DNA of 64,000 nucleotides from Palaeococcus pacificus DY20341 (GTDB taxonomy: Archaea > Methanobacteriota_B > Thermococci > Thermococcales > Thermococcaceae). Position 1 is the stretch's first letter. Each line of letters opens with the position of its first letter. Location of the stretch: the NCBI RefSeq assembly GCF_000725425.1, contig NZ_CP006019.1, positions 868,001-932,000 on the forward strand, written 5' to 3'. Positions 1 through 7,909 of this stretch are shown here, piece by piece. A program made the position numbers and the translations under genes. A model generated the notes under the pieces. It had not been told where the DNA came from. It saw nothing but the letters and a program-made list of their open reading frames with translations, and ran no database searches.

Positions 1-239
1 AGGGTTAGTGCTAATAGAACAGCAAGACCTGCAGCTATCAAAAGGAGAACTGTGGTAAGTATTATAGATGACCAAAACTCTCCTGCTCTCTTAGAGAGCT
101 TTTTATGGACTGGTAGAAATGCATAGGCCGCAATTACCCCAAAGAATATTGCGGAGAGCATTGGTTGCAGCATTTTCCATCCTAAATAGAGGATTATGAG
201 TGCTATGATGCTCCACACAATTATGTTTCTGCTCTTCAT
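1..239 (-). CDS. AI-2E family (UPF0118) permease, N-terminal part
   Basis: Reading the minus strand from the ATG at 239 gives an open frame that runs off the left edge (79 codons seen). It begins MKSRNIIVWSIIALIILYLG, a first membrane segment, followed by a proline-containing turn, a second hydrophobic stretch and a third one starting about residue 60. The pattern of a helix pair followed by 'AYAFLPVHKKL' resembles the N-terminus of the AI-2E/UPF0118 permease family, whose members are about 330-350 residues with 7-8 membrane helices and export small molecules or ions. The stop lies outside the window. No clear ribosome binding site is seen. The substrate cannot be given. Confidence 0.6.
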   Translation of the reverse strand, partial: MKSRNIIVWSIIALIILYLGWKMLQPMLSAIFFGVIAAYAFLPVHKKLSKRAGEFWSSIILTTVLLLIAAGLAVLLALT

Positions 240-302
240 AGTATCCCCTAAGTTTATTGATTCCAAAAGATTAAAACCTATCGCGGAAATCTCAGTTTAG
301 TG

Positions 303-632
303 ATGACCATGGAGGACGAGATGCTCATTAAAATTAGGCAATCTCTTAAGTTAGGAGAGGAGAGTTTTGAGACCGAAAATTACCAGCTGGCGTTTATCCA
401 CTACTTAAATGCCCTCCTTAGCGTAGGTTCCTACTTGATTTATCGGGATTTAGGAATTTTACTTCCTCCGGAGGGTGCTTTAGGTATGCTCAAAGTTAGA
501 TATCCTGACATCTATGATGTTATTCTAAAATATCAGAAGTACCAGCTCTCAATAGGGAGCGTTGATGAAGAACTGACGAGGGAGATAAAGGAAGAGACCT
601 TAAAAATTTACGAGAGGGACGTCAACCCTTAA
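303..632 (+). CDS. Small helical protein of unknown function
   Basis: A 109-residue acidic, predicted all-helical protein. The helix 'YQLAFIHYLNALLSVGSYLIYRDL' followed by a loop and two more helices resembles the packing of small HEPN-like or PaREP1-like four-helix proteins, but the RxxxxH motif of active HEPN nucleases is absent. No ribosome binding site precedes the ATG codons at 303 and 309; an AT-rich element near 270-280 could be a TATA box for a leaderless transcript, so I use the first ATG. Its 3' end overlaps the convergent MazG-like gene by 11 bases. Function is not recognised. Confidence 0.55.
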   Translation: MTMEDEMLIKIRQSLKLGEESFETENYQLAFIHYLNALLSVGSYLIYRDLGILLPPEGALGMLKVRYPDIYDVILKYQKYQLSIGSVDEELTREIKEETLKIYERDVNP

Positions 633-939
633 TTGGATATTTCTCAGCGTTCTTCTTTATCTTTCTCTTTATAGCTTCCTCAACGTCTATGCCGAGTTCA
701 TATGCGAGTAAAATGGTGTAAATCATGACATCTGCTATTTCATCGCTTATCTCTTCCTTCACCTTTGGATTTTGAACCTTTTTGATTATCTCTCCATTAT
801 CTTCCCATTGGAAGTGCTCTAAAAGCTCACCAAGTTCGACTACTATGGATATGGCCAAGTTCTTCGGTGTGTGGTATTTTCTCCAGTTTCTGGCATCTCT
901 AAAGGCTACTATTTCTTTTTCAATCTCCTTAAGGCTCAT
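622..939 (-). CDS. MazG-like nucleotide pyrophosphohydrolase
   Basis: This 105-residue protein has the layout of the MazG/RS21-C6 (dCTPase-like) all-alpha NTP pyrophosphohydrolases: helix 1 with 'FRDARNWRKYHTPKNLA', then the metal-binding ELGELLEHFQW segment (ExxE) and ISDEIADVMIY (ExxD). These enzymes hydrolyse NTP or dNTP to NMP and pyrophosphate using Mg ions and clean up non-canonical nucleotides. The ATG at 939 is chosen because a purine-rich GGGAG lies just upstream and family members start with a 'SLKEIEKEI' helix; the longer reading uses a TTG. It overlaps the upstream gene on the same strand by 11 bases, so the two are probably cotranscribed. Confidence 0.8.
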   Translation of the reverse strand: MSLKEIEKEIVAFRDARNWRKYHTPKNLAISIVVELGELLEHFQWEDNGEIIKKVQNPKVKEEISDEIADVMIYTILLAYELGIDVEEAIKRKIKKNAEKYPIKG

Positions 940-1216
940 AGCTATCAATCTCCCTCATGTATGCCAGATACTCCAAAAGCTCTTTGAGCTCTTCTTCCGA
1001 GAAGACTTTTTCTGCATCTTCGTCAGGGTCATATTTTTCCAGAAATTCTCTTATCCTTTTTAGTTTATCGAGCTCATCTTGGAGCTCTAATGAGCGCTGA
1101 TTAAATTCCCATGAAGTGTGAGGGCTTTCGAAAATCCTTTTCTGCACATCTAAAAGGTGGATATTTGTTTTAAGCACAGCTTCATCGACCATTTTCAATA
1201 GCTCGTTAACTTTCAT
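929..1216 (-). CDS. Small coiled-coil protein of unknown function
   Basis: A 95-residue, highly charged protein predicted to be almost entirely helical, with a likely coiled coil over residues 35-65 (LELQDELDKLKRIREFLEKY) and an acidic tail. The ATG at 1216 is preceded by GGTGGAG, a strong archaeal ribosome binding site, so the longer upstream reading (from 1246) is not used. It overlaps the MazG-like gene downstream and forms a two-gene unit with it. I recognise no family; it may be a partner or a structural protein. Confidence 0.6.
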   Translation of the reverse strand: MKVNELLKMVDEAVLKTNIHLLDVQKRIFESPHTSWEFNQRSLELQDELDKLKRIREFLEKYDPDEDAEKVFSEEELKELLEYLAYMREIDSYEP

Positions 1217-1288
1217 ACTCTCCACCAATAAATTAAAACGACGCAAAATATATAAAGTTAGTCCTCGTAAGTAGTAAATGGTGGTGTT

Positions 1289-1546
1289 ATGGACTTCGCT
1301 CTATTTATGGAGCGGTATGGATATAAGATTATTTTGGGAATCTTTGCCCTCATATTCCTTGGATTTATCGCAATACCGCTTATAAGCTTCGCATGGGTAT
1401 TCAAACAGTTTGGCCTGTACATTGGGGGTATTGTAATAGTGATTATTCTAATGCAGGCATTCCTCGTAAAGAGGAGAGCTTTGGATTCATACGCCAAAGC
1501 CCACGCCAAGTACTTCTATGATGACAAGTGGTATAAAAGAAGGTGA
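1289..1546 (+). CDS. Small two-helix membrane protein
   Basis: An 85-residue protein with two hydrophobic segments (about residues 13-33 and 38-60) and a basic, tyrosine-rich C-terminus (KYFYDDKWYKRR). GGTGGTG lies just before the ATG at 1289. It stands alone between divergent and convergent neighbours. Topology suggests a hairpin in the membrane with the charged tail in the cytoplasm. No family recognised. Confidence 0.6.
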   Translation: MDFALFMERYGYKIILGIFALIFLGFIAIPLISFAWVFKQFGLYIGGIVIVIILMQAFLVKRRALDSYAKAHAKYFYDDKWYKRR

Positions 1547-1574
1547 AATGGACTTAAAAAACAAAAATAGTAAA

Positions 1575-3482
1575 TCAAGCTTTTTTATTTTCATCAAGCT
1601 CACTTGGATAAACTATCGCATCAAAGGGGCAGAGCTGTTCGCAAAGTCCACAGCCAGTACATATTAGTGGGTCAATCCTAACTTTCTTGCTCTCTTGGTC
1701 GTAGACTAAAGCCGGGCATCCTGTTAAGAGAATGCATGCTTTACAGCCAGTACACTTGCCCTCAAGTACTACAGGGAGTTCTCCAACTTCGCCACGTCTA
1801 ATGACTGGGATTATACACTCCCTCTTAGCTATTATTACGGCTGGTCCTTTTACCTGCATAGCTTCCTTTATAGTTTCTTTCATTGCTTTTAAGTCATAAG
1901 CATCAACTGTCTTAACGTATTTAACGCCTAAGGCTTTGACGAGAGCTTCAATGTCAATCTCGTTAAATTTCCTTCCTGTTTCACTCCCTCCAGTTCCTGG
2001 GTGGGGCTGGTGTCCGGTCATTGCAGTGGTTCTGTTGTCTAGGATCATCACTAAGACATCTAAGTCCTTGTAAACTGCATCTACCAAAGGCTGGAGTCCG
2101 TTGTGGAAGAACGTTGAGTCGCCAATTGTGGCTATGATTTTCTTGCCCATTGCAATGCTCTGACCATTAGCTAAGCTTATGCTTGCGCCCATAACGTACT
2201 CTGTCCATATAGCCTCGAGCGGCGGGAGCAGCGAGAGGGCGTAACAGCCGATATCACCGTGAATTGGAAGCTCGTCTTTCTTAAACTTAAGCTCCCTTAG
2301 GGAATCCAAGAGGGCCCTATATGACCCGCGGTGTGGACAGCCCGGGCACATTGTAGGAGGTCTCGACGGTGCTAATTTTTCAGCCTCTTCAACCTCTTTT
2401 GGCTTCTCATAGCTTTTTTCCTCTTTACCTAAAACCCTGAGCAGAGCGTTTCTAACGAGCTTTGGTGTTAGCTCCCCTTCTAATGGCAAGTGTCCTGTGC
2501 GCTTTCCGTATATTGGTATGGTAATGCCCTCCTCTTGGGCTACAATTTTGACTTCTTCCTCTAAGAAAGGAGCGCCATCTTCGACAACTATCGCTATCTC
2601 AACACTCTTTAGGAACTCAGCAACGAGCTTTTTCGGAAGAGGATAAGGTGTGGACAGCTTAAGCACCTTAAATTTACCTTCAATTTTGCCAAGAACTTCT
2701 TTAACGTAGTTATAAGGGGTGCCTTCGACTATAATTCCTATACCCCCTTCCCCTTCAATCCAGTTAAAACTTAGGTTCTCGAATTCCTGACTAATCTCCA
2801 TAAGCTTTTTGTTTAGGAGCTTGTGCCTCTCCAAGTTGCCCTTCATTGAAGCCCTCACGTATCTTATTATGTCCTTTTCGAATTTAGCTTCCCGTTCAAG
2901 CTTTAGGAACTCTCCCACCTCTACATCGGCTGTTGTGTGGTTTACCCTTGTGGTAGTTCTAAATATTATCGGGAGTTTATAACGCTCGCTCAGCTCGTAG
3001 GCATATTTAATCAAATCGTGCGCTTCTTGAACGTCATAAGGCTCTAAAACTGGAAGAAGAGCAAGCTTTCCATAGTATCTATCATCCTGTTCTGTTTGAG
3101 ATGTATGCGGCCCGGGATCATCAGCAACTAAAATCACTAATCCACCTTCGACACCGGAGTAAGCGAGACTCATTAAGGGATCAGCAGCCACATTTAAGCC
3201 AACACACTTCATTGTAACCAGCGCTCTAAGGCCCGCATAGGCAACACCAGCTGCTTCCTCCAAAGCCACTTTTTCATTTGGTGCCCATTCCGCAAAGACA
3301 GACTTATCGAGAGATGCTATCGTTTCAATAACCTCTGTAGATGGCGTTCCCGGATAGCCTGTAGCAAAAGAGATGCCGCTCTCTAACGCACCATAAGCTA
3401 TCGCTTCATTCCCCATGAGAAGTTTTTTAGTTTTTGTTTCGGGCTTTAATTCAGCAGTGGACAATGAGTTAACAGCTTCCAT
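1575..3482 (-). CDS. iorA: Indolepyruvate:ferredoxin oxidoreductase, alpha subunit
   Basis: A 635-residue protein that decarboxylates aryl pyruvates from aromatic amino acids to aryl-acetyl-CoA and passes electrons to ferredoxin, part of Thermococcales peptide fermentation. The order is typical: an N-terminal pyrimidine-binding domain (GNEAIAYGALESGISFATGYPGTPSTE), a central domain, a thiamine-diphosphate domain (GDIGCYALSLLPP, then ATIGDSTFFHNG), and two C-terminal 4Fe-4S motifs (CTGCKACILLTGCP and CTGCGLCEQLCP). The ATG at 3482 follows GGTGGTGA. The beta subunit gene iorB, usually adjacent in this order, is not next to it here: the flanking genes are unrelated, so the partner must be encoded elsewhere. 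Confidence 0.92.
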   Translation of the reverse strand: MEAVNSLSTAELKPETKTKKLLMGNEAIAYGALESGISFATGYPGTPSTEVIETIASLDKSVFAEWAPNEKVALEEAAGVAYAGLRALVTMKCVGLNVAADPLMSLAYSGVEGGLVILVADDPGPHTSQTEQDDRYYGKLALLPVLEPYDVQEAHDLIKYAYELSERYKLPIIFRTTTRVNHTTADVEVGEFLKLEREAKFEKDIIRYVRASMKGNLERHKLLNKKLMEISQEFENLSFNWIEGEGGIGIIVEGTPYNYVKEVLGKIEGKFKVLKLSTPYPLPKKLVAEFLKSVEIAIVVEDGAPFLEEEVKIVAQEEGITIPIYGKRTGHLPLEGELTPKLVRNALLRVLGKEEKSYEKPKEVEEAEKLAPSRPPTMCPGCPHRGSYRALLDSLRELKFKKDELPIHGDIGCYALSLLPPLEAIWTEYVMGASISLANGQSIAMGKKIIATIGDSTFFHNGLQPLVDAVYKDLDVLVMILDNRTTAMTGHQPHPGTGGSETGRKFNEIDIEALVKALGVKYVKTVDAYDLKAMKETIKEAMQVKGPAVIIAKRECIIPVIRRGEVGELPVVLEGKCTGCKACILLTGCPALVYDQESKKVRIDPLICTGCGLCEQLCPFDAIVYPSELDENKKA

Positions 3483-3570
3483 ATTCACCACCGCATGGGT
3501 TTTGTTTTAGGAGTATAAAACTTATAGCCCGAAATGAATAAAGAAAAACCGAAAATTTTTCGAATAAAGT

Positions 3571-4254
3571 TTATTCTTTTTTAACTTCGAACACCATAAA
3601 CGTCCTTGCTATTGGATTTGGATAAATTTGATACTCGAAACCCTCTACATCTAGGGGAATCTCTCCATAGAGGCCGCCTTCTTTGGGGTCTAAGCTTTCT
3701 CCCCAAAGCATTCCTTCTCTAACCTCGACCTTCATGTAGCGTGGAAGGCCTATTCGAGCGAATCCTTCCTTTAGAGCATATTCAATGCCCCACTTTGTTG
3801 AGTAGAGCCCCGCATATATTTCTGCTATCCTAACGGCTACGCTTTCTTTTCCTATAGCTAAGATTTCTATTCCCGTTTCCGACCAAAAACGCTTTGCCAA
3901 TGGTTGTAAATCTTTACTGAGTTCATGCCAAATAGCCTTTCCCCTATCTGAAATCCTAAGGGCGTCTATTGTGGGGTCGTCGAGCTGTCTTAGAGGTATC
4001 CCTCTTAAAGTTGAGTCCAAATGAATAACATCGGGTTTAACTTTTTTAGCGAGCTTCATCGCTAGAAGAACTTCATCTCTTATTGCTTGTCGGCCGCTTA
4101 GGTCATAGCTAAAAGGATCAGCGTATTTTACTATGCTCATTTTTGCGGTTTTGTATGGTTTTTCCACCAAAACTGCCGCGGTCGCGATGAGTCCTATTGG
4201 ATTATACCCGTCGTCTAATAATGCTCCTCCTGTATCAGCTGAAACTATCCTCAT
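3571..4254 (-). CDS. DUF4152 family protein, PF2046-like (RNase H fold, possible nuclease)
   Basis: A 227-residue protein beginning MRIVSADTGGALLDDGYNPIGLIA, with a conserved acidic start (SADTGG), a second acidic site in DVIHLDSTLRG, and a C-terminal domain ending in 'GFEYQIYPNPIARTFMVFEV'. I recall this as the DUF4152 family, represented by P. furiosus PF2046, whose structure has an RNase H-like fold and for which 3'-5' exonuclease activity on single strands was reported. The nearby HIT and glycogen synthase genes also match the PF2043-2046 neighbourhood. GGTGGTG precedes the ATG at 4254. The family call is fairly safe; the activity is inference. Confidence 0.7.
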   Translation of the reverse strand: MRIVSADTGGALLDDGYNPIGLIATAAVLVEKPYKTAKMSIVKYADPFSYDLSGRQAIRDEVLLAMKLAKKVKPDVIHLDSTLRGIPLRQLDDPTIDALRISDRGKAIWHELSKDLQPLAKRFWSETGIEILAIGKESVAVRIAEIYAGLYSTKWGIEYALKEGFARIGLPRYMKVEVREGMLWGESLDPKEGGLYGEIPLDVEGFEYQIYPNPIARTFMVFEVKKE

Positions 4255-4483
4255 CTCCACCACCAGTAATTTGTTATTACCTATATATCCTTGTGGGAAT
4301 ACTAAATTATAAAGCCTCCCTTAGAGGAGAAGACTCGTTAAGCCCAAACCTTAATAATGGAAAAGAATCATATATTAAAATAAGATGTTTGAAAATAACT
4401 TTTTTGTATTAAATCAAGAAATTGTTCAATTATTTGGATTATATTAAACTAATCTATTAACAGAATATTTGGGAGTGGTGATT

Positions 4484-4945
4484 ATGGAAGGGACTACACA
4501 GGAGGAGAACTACAAGAAAGTTCTTGGTGAATATGTCGATAAGCTTGCAACAGGCACTTATGTAGGAACTGCAAGAGGTCTGCTATATTTTATTCACAAC
4601 GGGTTTAAGTACCCTATGATTTCTTCAAGGATTCCCCCGTTAATTGATATATTCTTAGATGGTTCCACTTTGGAGTTCATGTCGTTTTGGAGCAAAGATA
4701 GACGCAACATGTATGCCCTATGTAAATTTGCGATATCAAAAATCAAAATATTCCGTGAGCGCAGCGATTATATTCTTCTATCGATTGAGCCTCATGGTAA
4801 ACTTAAAAATATTGAAGGTAAGTTCTTGCTTTTACTCTATACAAATAAAGAACTTAAAGATACCATAAAACTGATCTTAGAGTCAGAGGAGCTTAAAAAT
4901 GGAGAAGAAGAGGGGTTTGCGTACTCAACACTCTTCTCATTCTAA
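4484..4945 (+). CDS. Hypothetical protein
   Basis: A 153-residue soluble protein. GGTGAT lies six bases before the ATG at 4484, so the longer TTG reading is not used. An AT-rich promoter-like element lies near 4441-4450. The N-terminus is acidic and helical, followed by a beta-rich middle (RGLLYFIHNGFKYPMISSRIPP, IDIFLDGSTLEFMSFWSKD) that could be a small ligand-binding or roadblock-like fold. Its last 9 bases overlap the convergent HIT gene. Codon use appears AT-rich. No family recognised. Confidence 0.55.
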   Translation: MEGTTQEENYKKVLGEYVDKLATGTYVGTARGLLYFIHNGFKYPMISSRIPPLIDIFLDGSTLEFMSFWSKDRRNMYALCKFAISKIKIFRERSDYILLSIEPHGKLKNIEGKFLLLLYTNKELKDTIKLILESEELKNGEEEGFAYSTLFSF

Positions 4946-5389
4946 TCCAAATGCAGATTTTAACTTTTTAACCTCTTCTTCATTTAGCCGATTTTTAGCC
5001 CAGCGCTCTTTTAGGTTTAGGTTTTCATCTTCTATATCCAAAACAGCTTTTCTAACGCCGCCTTTCGGGAAGTTAGAGTCTCCGTTGTAGCGGGGAATAA
5101 CATGAATATGGATGTGACTTACTGTTTGTCCTGCGGCTTTTCCAAGGTTGATGCCGATATTAAACCCATCTGGAGAAATAGCATCTTTGAGCCTCTCCAT
5201 TGCCAAATCAACACCCTTTAAAAGTGCTACTTTTTCTTCGAAGCTCAGTTCCTCCCAAGTCTCTACATGCCTCTTTGGGACCACTAAGAGATGTCCTCTA
5301 TTGGCAGGGTATGAGTCGATTAAGATTTTGATTAATTCATCTTCATAGAGCATAACATCTAAAAGAGAAGAACAGAAGGGACAGGTCAT
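4937..5389 (-). CDS. HIT-family nucleotide hydrolase
   Basis: A 150-residue histidine-triad protein. It starts with a CPFC zinc-type pair, has the DSYPANRGHLLVVPKRHVET segment of the family, and carries the catalytic triad H92-I-H94-I-H96 in 'SHIHIHVIPR'. HIT proteins hydrolyse or transfer nucleotides from substrates such as Ap4A, AMP-lysine or ADP-sulfate. GGTGAG lies before the ATG. The gene follows glycogen synthase by 11 bases on the same strand, so it is the last gene of a regulator-glgA-HIT unit. Substrate is not determinable. Confidence 0.88.
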   Translation of the reverse strand: MTCPFCSSLLDVMLYEDELIKILIDSYPANRGHLLVVPKRHVETWEELSFEEKVALLKGVDLAMERLKDAISPDGFNIGINLGKAAGQTVSHIHIHVIPRYNGDSNFPKGGVRKAVLDIEDENLNLKERWAKNRLNEEEVKKLKSAFGLE

Positions 5390-5400
5390 CGGCTCACCCC

Positions 5401-6774
5401 TTAGTCTCTAATGAAGCCCACTGCCTTGTCTATGTCGTTCCTGTAAGCCCTGAGATACCTCTTACATGCGTTCTCCCATGTGAAGACTTCCTTTGATCTC
5501 TTTTTGCCATTTTTGCGCATCTTTTTGAGCAATTCAGTGTCCTTCTCTCTAAGCTTGGCCATCCTTAGAATTGCCTGTGCTAATGCCTCTGCGTCTCTAG
5601 GTGGAACTAAAAGGCCTGTGGCATTCTCTTCATCCTCATCCAAGCTCACTATAGTGTCTTTTATTCCTCCAACAGCTGAACCTATTGGAATAGTTCCTAA
5701 GCACATTGCTTCCATTTGAACTAACCCAAAGGGCTCGAAGTATGAGGGCACAATCGAGAAGTCAATGCTTCCGTAGAGCTCCCTCACAAATTCGCGTTTG
5801 AGCATCTCTGTAATCACCTTAACATTGTTTGGGTACTTCTTTGCGAGCTCATGTGCCCAGTTCTCAAGCTCTGGATCACCTTTTCCTATTACAATGAAGC
5901 GCATCTTCGAGAACTCGCCTGGGTGAGAAGTGGCTAAGATATCTATGGCTTTCAGGAGGGTATCCACTCCTTTCTGTGCTCTGTCGAAGCGTCCTATAAA
6001 CATGAAGGTTATGCCATCACTCAGTCCCAAGCTCTCTAGAATATGCTTTCTCCTTTCACTTCTGGACAGCTCCTTGTTCTCCAAGAGCTCTTCGTTCCAG
6101 AAGTCACAGGCTATGCCATTGTACACATAGGTTACCTTTCCTTCAAAGTTCTTATAGAACTCCCATTCTTCCCAAAGGTAGCTCTTGCTCACCGTCGTTA
6201 TAATATCGGATACATAAGCTCCAACGTATTCGGGGTCAATATCGGGGTAGGGAGCAAGCTCTCCGAGATTGGCCTCATGGAAGTAGTGGGCAGGGATTTT
6301 GGATTTATTCAGGCGGTGAATTGTAAATACTGCGTGCATCTGGAAGTATTTTTTAATTAGGGCTCCCGCTAAAACAGTGTGCCAGTCATGGAAGTGCAGG
6401 ACATCTGGCTTTCCTTCTTTTTCAATCAGCTTGTTTAAAAGTCCAACACTTGCTTTGGCAAAATGGACTGCTTTGTCAAGCATTCCCTCCCATCCGGGCC
6501 CATAAACATCTGGATTGTCTAAAATTGAATCACTTATTGAAAAAACTCTAACCCCGTTTTGCCAGCGTTCATAAACTTCCACGCTCTCTTCTCTCCCGCC
6601 TACAACAATCTTAAATTGGGCAACTTTTTTCCCCTCTTTTAAGCCGTGCGATGGAGTGAAGACCAAAACTTCATTTTCTAGGTTGGCTAAAGTCTCCGCA
6701 ATGCTCGTTATAGCCTCTGCGAGACCTCCAACTTTTATTGGAAGGTATTCAAAGCCTAAGATCAGTATTTTCAT
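5401..6774 (-). CDS. glgA: Glycogen synthase (GT5)
   Basis: A 457-residue glycosyltransferase that adds glucose from ADP- or UDP-glucose to alpha-1,4-glucan. The N-terminal KVGGLAEAI motif binds the nucleotide sugar pyrophosphate; the second Rossmann domain contains FIGRFDRAQKGVDTLLKA and the EX7E motif in PSYFEPFGLVQMEAM. The compact length fits archaeal GlgA enzymes such as that of Pyrococcus abyssi. The ATG at 6774 follows GAGGTGA. The gene lies 27 bases after the TrmBL1-like regulator, so storage synthesis and alpha-glucan uptake would be co-ordinated. Confidence 0.9.
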   Translation of the reverse strand: MKILILGFEYLPIKVGGLAEAITSIAETLANLENEVLVFTPSHGLKEGKKVAQFKIVVGGREESVEVYERWQNGVRVFSISDSILDNPDVYGPGWEGMLDKAVHFAKASVGLLNKLIEKEGKPDVLHFHDWHTVLAGALIKKYFQMHAVFTIHRLNKSKIPAHYFHEANLGELAPYPDIDPEYVGAYVSDIITTVSKSYLWEEWEFYKNFEGKVTYVYNGIACDFWNEELLENKELSRSERRKHILESLGLSDGITFMFIGRFDRAQKGVDTLLKAIDILATSHPGEFSKMRFIVIGKGDPELENWAHELAKKYPNNVKVITEMLKREFVRELYGSIDFSIVPSYFEPFGLVQMEAMCLGTIPIGSAVGGIKDTIVSLDEDEENATGLLVPPRDAEALAQAILRMAKLREKDTELLKKMRKNGKKRSKEVFTWENACKRYLRAYRNDIDKAVGFIRD

Positions 6775-6801
6775 GTTCGTCACCTCTGAAATTTAAAGAG
6801 A

Positions 6802-7827
6802 CTACTCCAAAAGGATGAATCTTTCACCTTCAACATCTTCGAAGTAGCTTCCTAATCCTCCAATTTTCCATTCTTTACCGTTTTTATCCTTTAGTACTAT
6901 ACTGGCGGTTAAGGGAGTGTATTCATGGCTAACAACCTGTCCTTTTAGTGTAACTTCCTCTTTGGTCTCTACTAAGCGTCCGATGACCTCTATTTCCTTT
7001 GGAAGCGATGTCTGCTTTAAAACTGTTATTAGCGTTCTTATATTTGTAAGTGAAAGCGGCTTTTTGATTTTGTTGTAATTAATCGGCTTTACTACCGTGC
7101 TGTTATCGAGGTACATTGTGTAGAACCAGTGCATGTAGTTTTGAATTAACTTGGCAGATTTGCCCCAAAACGAGTAGAACTTTTCTCTCCTCTTATCTTT
7201 TGGCAGTGCTCCAAAGAATAAAGCGTACTCAATGTCTCCTATTATCCATGAGGCCATGAGCCAAGGGGCCCCTCCACTTTTTGCTAGTATTATATTATCT
7301 CTGTTGAGCCACTCTGGGACTTCATCAAAGTTGCTTATAATAACGAATATGATGTCTTTTCTCCGCCTTATTTCGTCTTTGAGCAGTTTAAGGAATTCAA
7401 AGGGAGTATTTATTAAAACTTCATGCTTTGCGCTTCTAATTATGTATTCTGCCCTTTCAAGAGTATTTTCAAAGCCATGAATAGTCCAAATCTCAGGTAA
7501 GTCCTCTCCATGAGCTGAGCGGTAAAGCTCCAAGAAAAGCTCCTTTAGAACCTTAATATTGTTTATTGTTTCTTCCTTTATCTTCTCAAGGACTAATTCT
7601 GGATTCACTGGCTTATACAGCCTTGGAGTTCCTTGCATTATATCTACGAAACCCTTTCTATGAAGAGAGCTCAGAACGTCGTAAACTCTGGTGTGAGGAA
7701 TTCCACTTTCTTTTGTAATGTCTGTAGCTTTACTGGGTCCTATTTTGAGCAACGTGATGTATGCTAGGCTTTCATATTTAGTTAACCCGAACTTCTGCAG
7801 CTTTTCAATTATCTCTTCTTCGTTCAT
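6802..7827 (-). CDS. trmBL1: TrmB-family sugar-sensing regulator, TrmBL1-like
   Basis: A 341-residue regulator with an N-terminal winged helix (GIPHTRVYDVLSSLHRKGFV, about residues 40-60) and a C-terminal sugar-binding domain ending 'WKIGGLGSYFEDVEGERFILL', the signature end of the TrmB family. TrmBL1 of P. furiosus (Tgr in T. kodakarensis) represses sugar-uptake and glycolytic genes and activates gluconeogenic ones through the TATCACN5GTGATA motif. Such motifs lie in the divergent promoter here (7870-7886) and before mdxE (9976-9992). Its position next to the maltodextrin genes matches PF2042-like neighbourhoods. GGAGGTTGGG precedes the ATG. Confidence 0.85.
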   Translation of the reverse strand: MNEEEIIEKLQKFGLTKYESLAYITLLKIGPSKATDITKESGIPHTRVYDVLSSLHRKGFVDIMQGTPRLYKPVNPELVLEKIKEETINNIKVLKELFLELYRSAHGEDLPEIWTIHGFENTLERAEYIIRSAKHEVLINTPFEFLKLLKDEIRRRKDIIFVIISNFDEVPEWLNRDNIILAKSGGAPWLMASWIIGDIEYALFFGALPKDKRREKFYSFWGKSAKLIQNYMHWFYTMYLDNSTVVKPINYNKIKKPLSLTNIRTLITVLKQTSLPKEIEVIGRLVETKEEVTLKGQVVSHEYTPLTASIVLKDKNGKEWKIGGLGSYFEDVEGERFILLE

Positions 7828-7869
7828 ATCCCAACCTCCATCTTTTTAAACTTTCACTGGATAAAGTTT

Positions 7870-7892
7870 AATCATCAGTAGTGATATATAAG
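7870..7892. promoter_or_regulatory. TGM operator and TATA box in the trmBL1 / GH13 divergent promoter
   Basis: Read on the minus strand, 7886-7870 is TATCACTACTGATGATT, a near match to the Thermococcales glycolytic motif TATCACN5GTGATA and very like the site before mdxE. It abuts TATATAAG (7885-7892), about 25 bases before the leaderless start at 7910 on the plus strand. In the other direction a TATA-like element lies in the same stretch. The placement suggests one operator controls both the regulator and the GH13 gene. Confidence 0.7.
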
Positions 7893-7909
7893 CACTTTGG
7901 GTGTTTGAT

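Noticed and set aside
1258-1509. Minus-strand frame opposite the small membrane protein
   Set aside because: Low-complexity antisense reading of 1289-1546, which has a good ribosome binding site and membrane pattern; the minus frame has neither.
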